Shown in pieces: positions 1-7,517 of a stretch of 11,012 nt of DNA. The notes beneath the pieces are model-generated. The model worked only from the letters and a program-made list of their open reading frames with translations. It did no database searches and was not told where the DNA came from. Position 1 is the first letter of the stretch. Each line of letters opens with the position of its first letter. A program made the translations under genes and the position numbers. The DNA comes from Deltaproteobacteria bacterium RIFCSPHIGHO2_12_FULL_43_9 (lineage in GTDB: Bacteria; Bdellovibrionota; O2-12-FULL-43-9): positions 1 through 11,012 of the forward strand of contig MGRR01000005.1 of NCBI GenBank assembly GCA_001798265.1, given 5' to 3'.

Positions 1-1184
1 TTTGGAGTAAAGGCAATCATACAACCAATCCCCTCTATTTGATTGATTGAGCCCTTTTTTAATCTTTTATTTAACCCCTGCAGACCACTCTTGGCATATT
101 TTTCAATTGTTGCGATTTTTCCATTTTTTCCGAAGAAGTTTTCGGTTAAAAGGCGCTCAATTATTCTTCTCCCTACCATCAGGGAAATCGTTGATCCCCC
201 GAATGTTCCCGCAATCAGGTTTGGCCTGGGCGCGTATTCCCTGCTCCAGAGTGTCGCGCAATTTTGAAACATCTTTCCGCACGTGACTACATCAACATAT
301 TTTTCCAGACCCATTTTTTGATAGGCAAAGAGCTCCCCCAATCTCCCACAGGTTTGAATCTCATCTATCCAGATTGCTATACCCTCGTTCTTGCAGATAT
401 CCATAAGTGGTATAAAAAATTCTCTTGGCGCGAAATTAAAACCCCCCTCTCCCTGGGCCAATTCGAAAATAAACCCCGCTATCTCTTTTTTATTTTTAAG
501 GAGTAGTGATTTTAATTCATTGACACTCTTTTTTATAGATTCTTCCCCCTCTTTAGGAGAGTAAAAAGGGATGTGATACGCGATGCCGAAAACCGGCAAA
601 CCCTCTCGCATTGTAGGATTATCCGTAATCTCCGTTAAACCAGAATTCCTGCCGTGAAAGGCATCCTTAAAGCCTATGATTTTGTTTGCCGGGCTTTTTT
701 TTTGCCTGATAATTTTTAACGCGTTGTCATTTGCGTCAGATCCCGTCAGTGCCGGCCATCCTTGAAATAAATCTGATCTGGAGTTTTTGATTAATATTTC
801 CAGGAACCTGCCGTAATCTTCAAGCTGCTGCAGTGTTCCCTGCATAAGAACATCCTTGGCTGCCGCGTCTAGCGCGGTTCGAAGCAGATCTAAATCATTG
901 TGACCAAAGAAGTAAGTCCCAATATTTGTTGCGAAATCAATTTTAATGCCCCCATCCGCCATCTCCTGATAGATTCCAAACCCCATTCCCGAGCCAATGG
1001 CTGGATGAAAAAGGGCTCTCCCCCGTATTCCCTCTACCCACCCTGAAAGTCTCTTTAACTCCCCCGGGTTTCCCTTTTTAATGCCATTTATCGATTTTCC
1101 AAGCCCCTCAATGGCCTCCGCTATTAAGGCTTTTCCTTTAAGAAATTTAGGGTCTTGGGAGAGGCTTTGCTGTAAGGTTTTCAT
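1..1184 (-). CDS. Class III PLP-dependent aminotransferase (C-terminus cut by window edge)
   Basis: A pyridoxal-phosphate enzyme that moves an amino group between an amine or amino acid and a 2-oxo acid. I read 394 codons in one open minus-strand frame from ATG at 1184 to the window edge, with no stop. Fold-type I, class III landmarks appear in order: TGSDAND near residues 147-153 (the usual SGxEAN cofactor loop), FHGR at 176-179, ELAQGEGG at 241-248, IDEIQT at 273-278 with the PLP-ring Asp at 274, the presumed Schiff-base lysine K304 in TCGKMF, and TFGGST at 327-332. The DEIQT loop is one residue shorter than the common DEVQTGxGR form and continues CGRLGE, which loosely recalls lysine 6-aminotransferases, so substrate is unassigned. 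A GTG at 1205 is an alternative in-frame start; neither start has a clear ribosome binding site. Family members run about 420-460 residues, so only a short C-terminal part is missing. Confidence 0.88.
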   Translation of the reverse strand, partial: MKTLQQSLSQDPKFLKGKALIAEAIEGLGKSINGIKKGNPGELKRLSGWVEGIRGRALFHPAIGSGMGFGIYQEMADGGIKIDFATNIGTYFFGHNDLDLLRTALDAAAKDVLMQGTLQQLEDYGRFLEILIKNSRSDLFQGWPALTGSDANDNALKIIRQKKSPANKIIGFKDAFHGRNSGLTEITDNPTMREGLPVFGIAYHIPFYSPKEGEESIKKSVNELKSLLLKNKKEIAGFIFELAQGEGGFNFAPREFFIPLMDICKNEGIAIWIDEIQTCGRLGELFAYQKMGLEKYVDVVTCGKMFQNCATLWSREYAPRPNLIAGTFGGSTISLMVGRRIIERLLTENFFGKNGKIATIEKYAKSGLQGLNKRLKKGSINQIEGIGCMIAFTP

Positions 1185-1258
1185 CGATATTTTAGGGTAT
1201 CGCACGTATTAGCGCGAAACAAGAGGCCTGCCATCCCCAGCGCCCATAGTAGCTCGCC

Positions 1259-1299
1259 TCGGAGAGATGCCCAACGCCTCTTTGCGGCTGGGCATGACG
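1259..1299. repeat. Hairpin related to the repeat at 10811-10882
   Basis: The arms ATGCCCA (1267-1273) and TGGGCAT (1289-1295) are perfectly complementary, with CGC/GCG (1275-1277 and 1284-1286) extending the stem. Read on the minus strand, the 41-nt unit begins CGTCAT and ends ATCTCTCCGA. The minus-strand reading of 10841-10882 has the same two ends at nearly the same length (42 nt), with an unrelated middle. I infer two members of one dispersed family with variable interiors. A terminator role is unlikely because no T tract follows on either strand. Confidence 0.5.
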
Positions 1300-1311
1300 A
1301 GATAATATACT
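1282..1311 (+). promoter_or_regulatory. Candidate bamD promoter
   Basis: TATACT at 1306-1311 matches the sigma-70 -10 consensus at 5 of 6 positions. TTGCGG at 1282-1287 lies 18 nt upstream but matches only the TTG half of the -35 consensus. Placement about 36 nt before the bamD ATG is reasonable. The -35 would lie inside the hairpin repeat. The assignment is weak on the -35 side. Confidence 0.3.
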
Positions 1312-1347
1312 CTCGACAAGGCGTATTAACCGTAATAGATAGAAATT

Positions 1348-2100
1348 ATGAATAAATTATTGTTTATTAGTATACCAATCCTGTTTTCTGTGCTTATTTC
1401 TTGTTCAACTCCTGAACCAATGTCTATGGAGGAGTCAGCGAGGTTGGCGTTTGAAAATGCAAAAGGATATCAGGATGCTGGAAGGTATGAGCTGGCCCTT
1501 GATAAATTTAATTATGTAAAGAGCAAATTTCCTTTGACGCGTTATGCCATTGAAGCCGATCTAGAGATAGCCAACACCTATTTCTTAAAAGGGGAGTATA
1601 AGGGGGCAATAGCAGCCTATGAATCCTTTCGGGAGCTACATCCTGAAAACAAAAATCTTCCATATGTTACATATAGGATCGGAGAATCGTATTTTGCCGA
1701 CGCGCCGGGAAGTATTGATAGAGATCTGATGTCGATAAAAAAGGGGATCCAGGTTTATGAGGATCTTATTAATCAATACCCGCGAAGCCAATATGTAAAA
1801 GAGGCAAGGGAACAAATTATCGCCGGGAAGGAAAAATTAGCCCAGAAAGAGATATATATTGCGGATTTCTATACGAGAAAGGGTGACTATGGCGCAGCGG
1901 CTTCCAGGTTGCAGAAGGTAGTGGATCTTTACCGCGATTCGGATCTCGCTTCTGAAGCGGCATATAAAATGGGAGAGGCATATTTGAAGCTTAAAAAGGT
2001 TGATGACGCGAAAAGGGCTTTTCAAATCGCGAGTGTTGGTGGTCGTGACTCAGTATGGGGTTCGAAAGCGATTGTGAGACTTGGGGAAATCAATGAGTAG
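1348..2100 (+). CDS. bamD: Outer-membrane protein assembly factor BamD (lipoprotein)
   Basis: Periplasm-facing outer-membrane lipoprotein of the BAM complex, which works with BamA to fold and insert beta-barrel proteins. The 250-residue product starts with a lysine and a hydrophobic stretch, then the lipobox LISC, giving lipidated Cys19. The mature part is a chain of TPR-like helical hairpins, for example YQDAGRYELALDKFNYV near 41-57 and YFLKGEYKGAIAAYESF near 78-94. The stretch YVTYRIGESYFADAPGSIDRD and the following Y-L-N-Q-Y-P-R-S segment are typical of the BamD/YfiO family, and the length is normal. The upstream sequence has no strong Shine-Dalgarno, only purines before the ATG. The stop overlaps the next gene by 8 nt, so the two are probably translationally coupled. 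Confidence 0.9.
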   Translation: MNKLLFISIPILFSVLISCSTPEPMSMEESARLAFENAKGYQDAGRYELALDKFNYVKSKFPLTRYAIEADLEIANTYFLKGEYKGAIAAYESFRELHPENKNLPYVTYRIGESYFADAPGSIDRDLMSIKKGIQVYEDLINQYPRSQYVKEAREQIIAGKEKLAQKEIYIADFYTRKGDYGAAASRLQKVVDLYRDSDLASEAAYKMGEAYLKLKKVDDAKRAFQIASVGGRDSVWGSKAIVRLGEINE

Positions 2101-2806
2101 GGCCGAAGAGTATCTTAAATTAGGGAGGGAAAGGGTTAATCAGAATAAATTCGAAGAGGCGGAGAGATATTTTCTTCAGGCGATTAAAGAAAATAATGAG
2201 CTATCCCAGGCATTTGCTGAACTTGGAACACTTTACTACGATCAGGGGAAATTTAATCGCTCAATAAGTGCGTTTCAAAAGGCACTGCAGTTAGACCCCC
2301 ATCATACAGATGCCGCAATCTCCCTCTCCATTCTTTATAATGACCTTGGACGCTATCAGGACGCGGAGAAGGTTTTTACTAAAGCGCGTGAGATTATAAA
2401 TAGACGTAAGGATGGACGTGATCCATACATAGACCAAAAGATTTCAGAAAAGCATATTGAGTTGGGTGATTTTTATGCGAAATACCGAAGATACGACGAG
2501 GCTTTGGAAGAGTATTGCAAGGCGGTTAATTTAAATGACGATTCTTGCGAGGCTAAACTTAAAATCGCGAAAATTTGTGAGGTTAAAGGACAGAAACAGA
2601 GGGCTATGCGTGAATTGAAAAAGATAAAATCCACGAATCCGGCCTATGCGCCGGCCTTAATCCAGCTGGGGCTTCTATTATATTCACAGGGGAGGGTATT
2701 GGATGCCATTCGGGAGTGGGAGGTTGTTTTAAATAGGGATTCCCAAAATCAGGAAGCACAGATGTATCTGAAAATGGCGCAAGCTGCTACAACTACTACT
2801 TTATAG
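2093..2806 (+). CDS. Tetratricopeptide repeat (TPR) protein
   Basis: A 237-residue protein made almost entirely of TPR helical hairpins, which normally act as protein-binding scaffolds. Repeats are visible near residues 4-37 (AEEYLKLGRERVNQNKFEEA), 38-71 (LGTLYYDQGKFNRSISAFQKALQLDP by pattern), 72-105, 119-150 (LGDFYAKYRRYDEALEEY), 152-183 and 186-219. There is no signal peptide or membrane segment, so a cytoplasmic location is most likely. I chose ATG 2093 because it overlaps the bamD stop (ATGAGTAG) and has GGGGA about 6 nt upstream; a TTG at 2081 is in frame but less likely. Coupling to bamD suggests an envelope-related role, but the function cannot be read from the sequence. It ends in a Thr run and is followed by a GC-rich hairpin. 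Confidence 0.82.
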   Translation: MSRAEEYLKLGRERVNQNKFEEAERYFLQAIKENNELSQAFAELGTLYYDQGKFNRSISAFQKALQLDPHHTDAAISLSILYNDLGRYQDAEKVFTKAREIINRRKDGRDPYIDQKISEKHIELGDFYAKYRRYDEALEEYCKAVNLNDDSCEAKLKIAKICEVKGQKQRAMRELKKIKSTNPAYAPALIQLGLLLYSQGRVLDAIREWEVVLNRDSQNQEAQMYLKMAQAATTTTL

Positions 2807-2813
2807 ATGGGAC

Positions 2814-2847
2814 GACCCGGCCCCCTAATATCTTAAGAAGCCGGGTC
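2814..2847. terminator. GC-rich hairpin between convergent genes
   Basis: GACCCGGC (2814-2821) pairs perfectly with GCCGGGTC (2840-2847) across an 18-nt loop that itself contains the palindrome TCTTAAGA. It lies 7 nt after the TPR gene stop and 15 nt beyond the stop of the converging secreted-protein gene, a natural spot for shared termination. No T tract follows on either strand, so it is not a classical intrinsic terminator and may instead protect 3' ends or act with Rho. Confidence 0.5.
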
Positions 2848-2862
2848 CTATTGGAGGAAAAA

Positions 2863-3318
2863 TTACCTTCCGATAAGTTCGTTTGAGGAACGGTTTAAGC
2901 ATTCGTTATAGGCAGAATTCAGATCCTTCTCTCTCTCTTCACCTTCATACCAAAGAACAAATATTTCAAGATCTGACCTTGGTATATACTCATCAAAATC
3001 TTTATAATATTTGCCAGGTCTGTAGCAAACAGCCTCGTCAAACATTCTATCTGGTGTGAAGGTTTCTCCTGTAAAGGGGTCTTCGAAAACCGGCCTTGCT
3101 TCATCCGGTCGAAAAGGCTTGCCCGCGACAATTTCTAATTTCAAATCCGATCTTGACAGGCAGTCACTCAGGATCGCTTTTAGCGGATATATAGGGCATC
3201 GGTAGCTTTTTAAAGCCACTCCGCTCCCCCTTTCCTGACATACAACCTCCTGATAAGCCATGGCTGTTGTGGCGAAAAGTAACGCAAAGAAGAAAAATAG
3301 AAGAGAAACCCTTTTCAT
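2863..3318 (-). CDS. Small secreted cysteine-containing protein, unknown function
   Basis: I do not recognise this family. The 151-residue product starts MKRVSLL, followed by a strongly hydrophobic Phe-rich core and the signal peptidase I site AMA before Tyr22, so it should be exported to the periplasm or outside. The mature part of about 130 residues has five cysteines (27, 41, 53, 98, 140), an odd number, is charged, and has no membrane segment. DPFTGETFTPDRMFDEAVCYRPGKYYKDFDEY (about 81-111 by pattern) is the most distinctive stretch. ATG 3318 is chosen because a G-run (GGGGG) sits 5 nt upstream and the signal peptide starts there; a TTG at 3336 would bury that site inside the gene. It is transcribed alone, facing bamD-TPR tail to tail and following the glutaredoxin gene on the same strand after 194 nt. 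Confidence 0.7.
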   Translation of the reverse strand: MKRVSLLFFFFALLFATTAMAYQEVVCQERGSGVALKSYRCPIYPLKAILSDCLSRSDLKLEIVAGKPFRPDEARPVFEDPFTGETFTPDRMFDEAVCYRPGKYYKDFDEYIPRSDLEIFVLWYEGEEREKDLNSAYNECLNRSSNELIGR

Positions 3319-3463
3319 AAAAACCCCCAAAATCAAAACTGTTTGTACGCTTTTGTTTCAACAGTTGTGCCAACTCTCTGGGGATGTATAGGATTTTTAA
3401 AAACAATCTAAATTTCGCGAAGTTAGCAATTTTATAATAAAAGAATATAGAAAAACTACAATC

Positions 3464-3481
3464 AAAAACCTGTCTAAAGGT
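3464..3481 (-). terminator. Weak candidate terminator after the glutaredoxin gene
   Basis: On the minus strand ACCT (3481-3478) can pair with AGGT (3471-3468), and TTTTT follows. The location, 32 nt past the glutaredoxin stop, suits the end of the pgpA-recA-alaS operon. The stem is only 4 bp, so termination may be leaky or occur elsewhere. Confidence 0.3.
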
Positions 3482-3512
3482 AATGTTTTGGCAGGGAATT
3501 TTTACATGGTTA

Positions 3513-3764
3513 CTACGATTTTAACAGCTTATCTAATTCTCCACTCTCTTCTAGTAGGGCAAGATCATCATAGCCACCTATACCTTTCTCATTTATGAAA
3601 ATTTGAGGTACGGTTCTCTTGCCGGTCAGATCAACCAATTTTTTCCTCTGACCCTCGTCGTTGGTTACATCAATCTCTTCAAATTCTATCCCCTTGGATC
3701 TAAAGAGCTCTTTGGCGCGTTTGCAATAACCACAATAGGTTGTTGTGTATATTTTTACCTTCAT
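3513..3764 (-). CDS. grxC: Glutaredoxin, GrxC type
   Basis: A small cytoplasmic thiol-disulfide oxidoreductase that reduces disulfides or glutathione-mixed disulfides. The 83-residue length is normal for a single-domain bacterial glutaredoxin. The active site is C11-G-Y-C14, a dithiol site with Gly in place of the usual Pro of CPYC. TVP at 51-53 supplies the cis-proline, and GGYDDL at 63-68 is the glutathione-binding GGxDDL signature with Tyr where Cys or Ser is common. The start lies 3 nt after the alaS stop, with its ribosome binding site (GGTAGG) inside the alaS 3' end, so it is probably the last gene of the operon. The CGYC site also occurs in thioredoxin-like NrdH and other glutaredoxins, so the physiological reductant is uncertain. 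Confidence 0.88.
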   Translation of the reverse strand: MKVKIYTTTYCGYCKRAKELFRSKGIEFEEIDVTNDEGQRKKLVDLTGKRTVPQIFINEKGIGGYDDLALLEESGELDKLLKS

Positions 3765-3767
3765 TTT

Positions 3768-6404
3768 TTAAGACCTACCTTTGTTTAGTATGGATTTGAG
3801 TAATTTAAAGGCATTCTCAAGGCCAGCACTCCTCGTGCCCCCCGCTTGCGCAATATCGGCTCTTCCACCTCCACTCCCCCCTATCTCCACGGCTATCTCT
3901 TTTATAAGGTTTCCCGCGTGATATTCTTTTGCAAGCCCCTTTGTAAGAGAGAGGACGAGATTTACTTTCCCGCTGCTTTCGCAGGCTAATAAAATAATTC
4001 CCTTTTTAAGCTTTGAGGTTAGTTTTTCGGCTAAATTTTTCAGTTCGGCCGGATCAACCAAAACCTCCTGCGCAAGGACATCAATCCCATTTATATTTTC
4101 AATATTTTTAAGTAGTGATTCACTATCTCTCGATGTTAATTCAGCTTTGAGGTTTGAAATCTCTCTATCCATCATTTTCTGGTTCTCAATTATCTTTTGT
4201 ATTTTAGACAAAATTTCATTTGGATGCGTCTTGATTGTTTCTGCTATTTTCAGGATTGCCTGATGAGATTTTGTTAAATAGTTCAGGGCCTCTTCGCCGG
4301 TTAATGCCTCGATTCTTCTTACACCCGAGGCGATTCCGCCATCATTAACAACAGTAAATAATCTAATCTCTCCTGTATTATTCACATGTATTCCACCACA
4401 CAATTCACGCGAAAAGTCTCCGACAGATATTACCCGCACCTCCTCTCCATATTTTTCTCCAAAAAGCGCCATTGCCCCCAGGGCCAGGGCATCCTTATAT
4501 GGCATCTGTCGTGGTTTTACTTCGGAATTTTCCTTAATCCGTTCGTTAATTAGCCGCTCTACCTCTTTTAATTGGTCATAGGTGAGGGGTTCGAAGTGGG
4601 TGTAGTCGAACCGCAGGCGATCCGGGGCAACAAGGGAGCCGGCCTGTTTTACATGATTTCCAACTACTTTCCTTAGTGCCCAATGGAGCAGGTGGGTAGC
4701 CGTATGATTTAACCGGATTGAATTCCTCCTGTCATTGTCGACAACAAGGTCACAGACATCACCCTGTTTGAAAGATCCACTTGTGATTTTTCCGCGACTT
4801 ACGATCAGATCAGGCAATGGCTTCAAGGTGTCGGTGACATTAATTGCTGATGATCCGGAAATAATCTCCCCGGTATCGCCAACCTGACCTCCGGATTCCC
4901 CATAGAACGTTGTTTGATCGAAGATTAATTCCACTGTTTCACCACATTTTGCTTCTTTTACCTCCTCGTCGTCCTTTATAATATGAAGAAGTTTCGCTTT
5001 AGTTGATGATTTCTCGTATCCCAAAAACCTTTGCTTGGGATCGCTCTTTAGATAGCTGTTATAAAGCGAATTTACCTTTTTGGGAGTAACCCCTTTCCAG
5101 GCTTTTCTTCCCATATCACGTTGCTTTTCCATGAGAACATTGAAGCCTTCTTCATCTACGTTAAATTTTTCTTCCTCGGCCATCAGTCTTGTAAGGTCTG
5201 GTGGAAATCCGTATGTATCATAGAGCTTGAAGAGGACTCCGCCGGGCAATGTCTTTTTTTTCAGTTTTTTCAAGTTTGCAATCTCTTCCTGAAAGAGTTT
5301 CATCCCACTCTCCAGTGTCTCAAGGAAGCGCTCTTCCTCCGCCCGGATTACTTTTTGAACGAACTCTTTTTTATCGGCGAGTTCAGGATATGCTCCTTTC
5401 ATTTCATCTATAAACGTGCTGCCAAGCCTGTGAATAAAAGGTTCATGCATTCCAAGCTTTTTTCCGTGTCGCAGAGCGCGTCTCATTATGCGTCTTAAAA
5501 CATAGCCTCTTCCTTCATTGCTTGGTAATACCCCGTCAGCAATTAAAAATATTATGGCCCTTAAATGATCAGCTACGACCTGAAGGGATATATCGGTGGC
5601 ATTTGAATCGTGGTATTTTACCTGGGTAATGTGGCTTACATCAGAGATGATCTTTTGGAAATGATCTGTTTCATAATTTGAATGAACCCCCTGCAGACAC
5701 GCCGTAAGTCTCTCAAGGCCTGCCCCTGTATCGACACACTTCTTGGGCAGGGGGGTTAGATTCCCATCCTTGTCCCTGTTAAATTGCATAAAAACAAGAT
5801 TCCATATCTCCTGGAATCTGTCGCAATCACATCCTATGGTGCATGTCGGTCTTCCACATCCGATATCATCACCCATATCGTAAAAAATCTCGGTGCATGG
5901 ACCGCAGGGGCCGGTATCGCCCATTGCCCAGAAATTATCCTTTTCTCCGAATCTGTAAATTCTCTTCTTTGGAACCCCGGTTTTTATCCATATCTTTTCC
6001 GCCTCATCATCATTTTCAAAAATAGAGACGTAGAGGCGAGAGGTTTTAAGTTTTAAAACCTTTATTATAAATTCCCATGCTAGTTTTATGGCTTCTTCCT
6101 TAAAATAGTCTCCGAAGGAGAAGTTCCCGAGCATTTCAAAGAATGTATGATGTCTTCCGGTAAACCCGACATTCTCCAGATCATTATGTTTTCCGGATAA
6201 TCGTACGCACCGCTGGCATGAGGTTGCCCTTGTATATGGGCGTGCTTCTTCTCCCAGAAATACATTTTTGAATTGAACCATTCCCGCGTTTGTGAACAAA
6301 AGGGTTGGATCATTTTCTGGAATTAAAGACGCACTCTTAATCCGGGTGTGATCTTTGCGTTCAAAAAAATTAAGAAAGATCTCCCGAACCTCTTCAAGTT
6401 TCAT
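3768..6404 (-). CDS. alaS: Alanine-tRNA ligase
   Basis: Charges tRNA-Ala with alanine using ATP and hydrolyses mischarged Ser- or Gly-tRNA-Ala. The 878-residue product is full length. The class II catalytic core comes first, with TNAGMVQFK at 38-46 (motif 1 area), RHHTFFEMLGNFSFGDYF at 84-101 (motif 2) and VDTGAGLERL at 224-233 (motif 3). A Cys-rich insert (CGRPTCTIGCDC, 183-194) sits in the catalytic domain. The editing domain has zinc-site residues H567 and H571 in NHTATH, plus C669 and H673 in CGGIH. A coiled-coil-like stretch (about 735-770) leads to the C-Ala domain, with GGSGGGR at 842-848 and AQAGG at 852-856. The start is 3 nt after the recA stop. The recA-alaS adjacency is common in Gram-negative bacteria, often with recX between them, which is absent here. 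Confidence 0.97.
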   Translation of the reverse strand: MKLEEVREIFLNFFERKDHTRIKSASLIPENDPTLLFTNAGMVQFKNVFLGEEARPYTRATSCQRCVRLSGKHNDLENVGFTGRHHTFFEMLGNFSFGDYFKEEAIKLAWEFIIKVLKLKTSRLYVSIFENDDEAEKIWIKTGVPKKRIYRFGEKDNFWAMGDTGPCGPCTEIFYDMGDDIGCGRPTCTIGCDCDRFQEIWNLVFMQFNRDKDGNLTPLPKKCVDTGAGLERLTACLQGVHSNYETDHFQKIISDVSHITQVKYHDSNATDISLQVVADHLRAIIFLIADGVLPSNEGRGYVLRRIMRRALRHGKKLGMHEPFIHRLGSTFIDEMKGAYPELADKKEFVQKVIRAEEERFLETLESGMKLFQEEIANLKKLKKKTLPGGVLFKLYDTYGFPPDLTRLMAEEEKFNVDEEGFNVLMEKQRDMGRKAWKGVTPKKVNSLYNSYLKSDPKQRFLGYEKSSTKAKLLHIIKDDEEVKEAKCGETVELIFDQTTFYGESGGQVGDTGEIISGSSAINVTDTLKPLPDLIVSRGKITSGSFKQGDVCDLVVDNDRRNSIRLNHTATHLLHWALRKVVGNHVKQAGSLVAPDRLRFDYTHFEPLTYDQLKEVERLINERIKENSEVKPRQMPYKDALALGAMALFGEKYGEEVRVISVGDFSRELCGGIHVNNTGEIRLFTVVNDGGIASGVRRIEALTGEEALNYLTKSHQAILKIAETIKTHPNEILSKIQKIIENQKMMDREISNLKAELTSRDSESLLKNIENINGIDVLAQEVLVDPAELKNLAEKLTSKLKKGIILLACESSGKVNLVLSLTKGLAKEYHAGNLIKEIAVEIGGSGGGRADIAQAGGTRSAGLENAFKLLKSILNKGRS

Positions 6405-6407
6405 AGT

Positions 6408-7517
6408 TTAACGAGATTTTCCTTGTTTCACCTTTTTAGCTGCTTTTTCCGCAGCAACGGTTGACTCCTCTGGCTTCTCGACACTTTTGTTTGCAGAAGT
6501 CCCGACTATCTCGTAAGCCTTAAGAATCTTCTCTCTCAGCTCTCTTTGCAGCTCCTTGTTTTCACGCAAAGATTGTATTGCCTGTTCCCTTCCTTGCCCC
6601 AGCCTCTCCTGCCCATAGGTGAACCAGGAGCCACTCTTTTCAACAAGGTTTTGTGTAACCCCTAGGTCAATAAGTTCGCCTTCGGCGCAGATTCCGGCGC
6701 CATAGATTACATCAAATTCAGCCTCTTTAAATGGTGGAGCTACTTTATTTTTAACAACCTTTACCCTTGACCTGTTTCCGATAATTCTCTCTCCATCCTT
6801 GAGAGATGCTGTTCTTCTGATATCGAGTCTTACCGATGCGTAAAATTTCAGCGCGTTTCCACCCGTGGTTGTTTCAGGATTACCAAACATGATGCCGATT
6901 TTCATTCTTATCTGGTTAATAAACATGACAGTGGTTTTGGATCTGTTGATGCTTCCTGTTAATTTTCTCAATGCCTGGGACATGAGACGAGCCTGCAGTC
7001 CCATATGCGAGTCTCCCATCTCCCCCTCGAGCTCAGCCCGTGGTACGAGGGCGGCAACAGAATCTACAACAAGAAGATCGACGGCGCCGCTTCTTACCAG
7101 CATATCGGCAATTTCAAGCGCCTGTTCACCGGTATCAGGTTGAGAGATTAAAAGATCATCGGTTCTTACACCCAGTTTCCTGGCATACGCGACGTCAAGC
7201 GCGTGCTCCGCGTCCACGAACGCGGCAACACCCCCCTGTTTTTGTGCCTCCGCGATGGCATGTAGCGCGAGGGTTGTTTTTCCAGATGCCTCCGGCCCAT
7301 AGATTTCAACAACCCTTCCCCGTGGATATCCCCCGACACCTAGGGCAATATCGAGACCTAAAGATCCCGTGGATATTGCTGGTATATTACGAGTAACAAG
7401 CATCTCATCGTTTCCGAGTCTCATTATTGAACCTTTTCCAAACTGCTTCTCGATGGACGAGACAGCCAGGTCGAGAGCCTTGCCTCTATCTTCTCTGGGT
7501 TCGGGGGTATTGATCAT
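6408..7517 (-). CDS. recA: Recombinase RecA
   Basis: ATP-dependent strand-exchange protein that forms filaments on single-stranded DNA, drives homologous recombination and triggers LexA self-cleavage in the SOS response. The 369 residues show, in order: the N-terminal oligomerisation helix, Walker A GPEASGKTT (74-82), VDAEHALD (101-108) with the catalytic Glu, Walker B LLVVDSVAAL (148-157), loop L1 around EGEMGDSHMG (164-173), the ATP-sensing FINQIR (199-204), and loop L2 GNPETTTGGNALKFYAS (212-228). The C-terminal tail after about 335 is Lys- and Glu-rich and more basic at its end than the acidic tail of E. coli RecA. The start is fixed by AAGGAGAA upstream and an ATGA overlap with the cinA stop. 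I found no SOS box immediately upstream or before pgpA matching common consensus forms. Confidence 0.97.
   Translation of the reverse strand: MINTPEPREDRGKALDLAVSSIEKQFGKGSIMRLGNDEMLVTRNIPAISTGSLGLDIALGVGGYPRGRVVEIYGPEASGKTTLALHAIAEAQKQGGVAAFVDAEHALDVAYARKLGVRTDDLLISQPDTGEQALEIADMLVRSGAVDLLVVDSVAALVPRAELEGEMGDSHMGLQARLMSQALRKLTGSINRSKTTVMFINQIRMKIGIMFGNPETTTGGNALKFYASVRLDIRRTASLKDGERIIGNRSRVKVVKNKVAPPFKEAEFDVIYGAGICAEGELIDLGVTQNLVEKSGSWFTYGQERLGQGREQAIQSLRENKELQRELREKILKAYEIVGTSANKSVEKPEESTVAAEKAAKKVKQGKSR

Larger units (their letters stand above)
1185..1347. other. Divergent intergenic region, aminotransferase / bamD
   Basis: This 163-nt gap separates two divergent genes. It is more GC-rich than the flanking genes between about 1215 and 1300 and holds a repeat-like hairpin (1259-1299). 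The last 45 nt before bamD are AT-rich and probably carry its promoter. I see no small gene in it. Confidence 0.6.

Noticed and set aside
264..506. Short plus-strand frames near the left edge
   Set aside because: They are antisense to the conserved catalytic region of the class III aminotransferase, which stays open through the whole stretch.
3319..3336. TTG 3336 as the start of the small secreted protein
   Set aside because: The ATG at 3318 has a G-rich ribosome binding site and begins the signal peptide; the extension adds only six unlikely residues.
3340..3512. Additional small gene or riboswitch between the secreted protein and glutaredoxin genes
   Set aside because: The stretch is AT-rich with only short palindromes (TTTTATAATAAAA, TTCGCGAA, CAACAGTTG) and no supported start, frame or known riboswitch core.
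5121..5498. Open frame of 125 codons on the plus strand
   Set aside because: It lies wholly inside alaS on the opposite strand, where the minus frame encodes conserved AlaS sequence, and its own product has no recognisable domain.
7040..7396. Open frame of 118 codons on the plus strand
   Set aside because: It is antisense to the Walker A/B region of recA; the Arg-rich product is typical of shadow frames of GC-biased genes.
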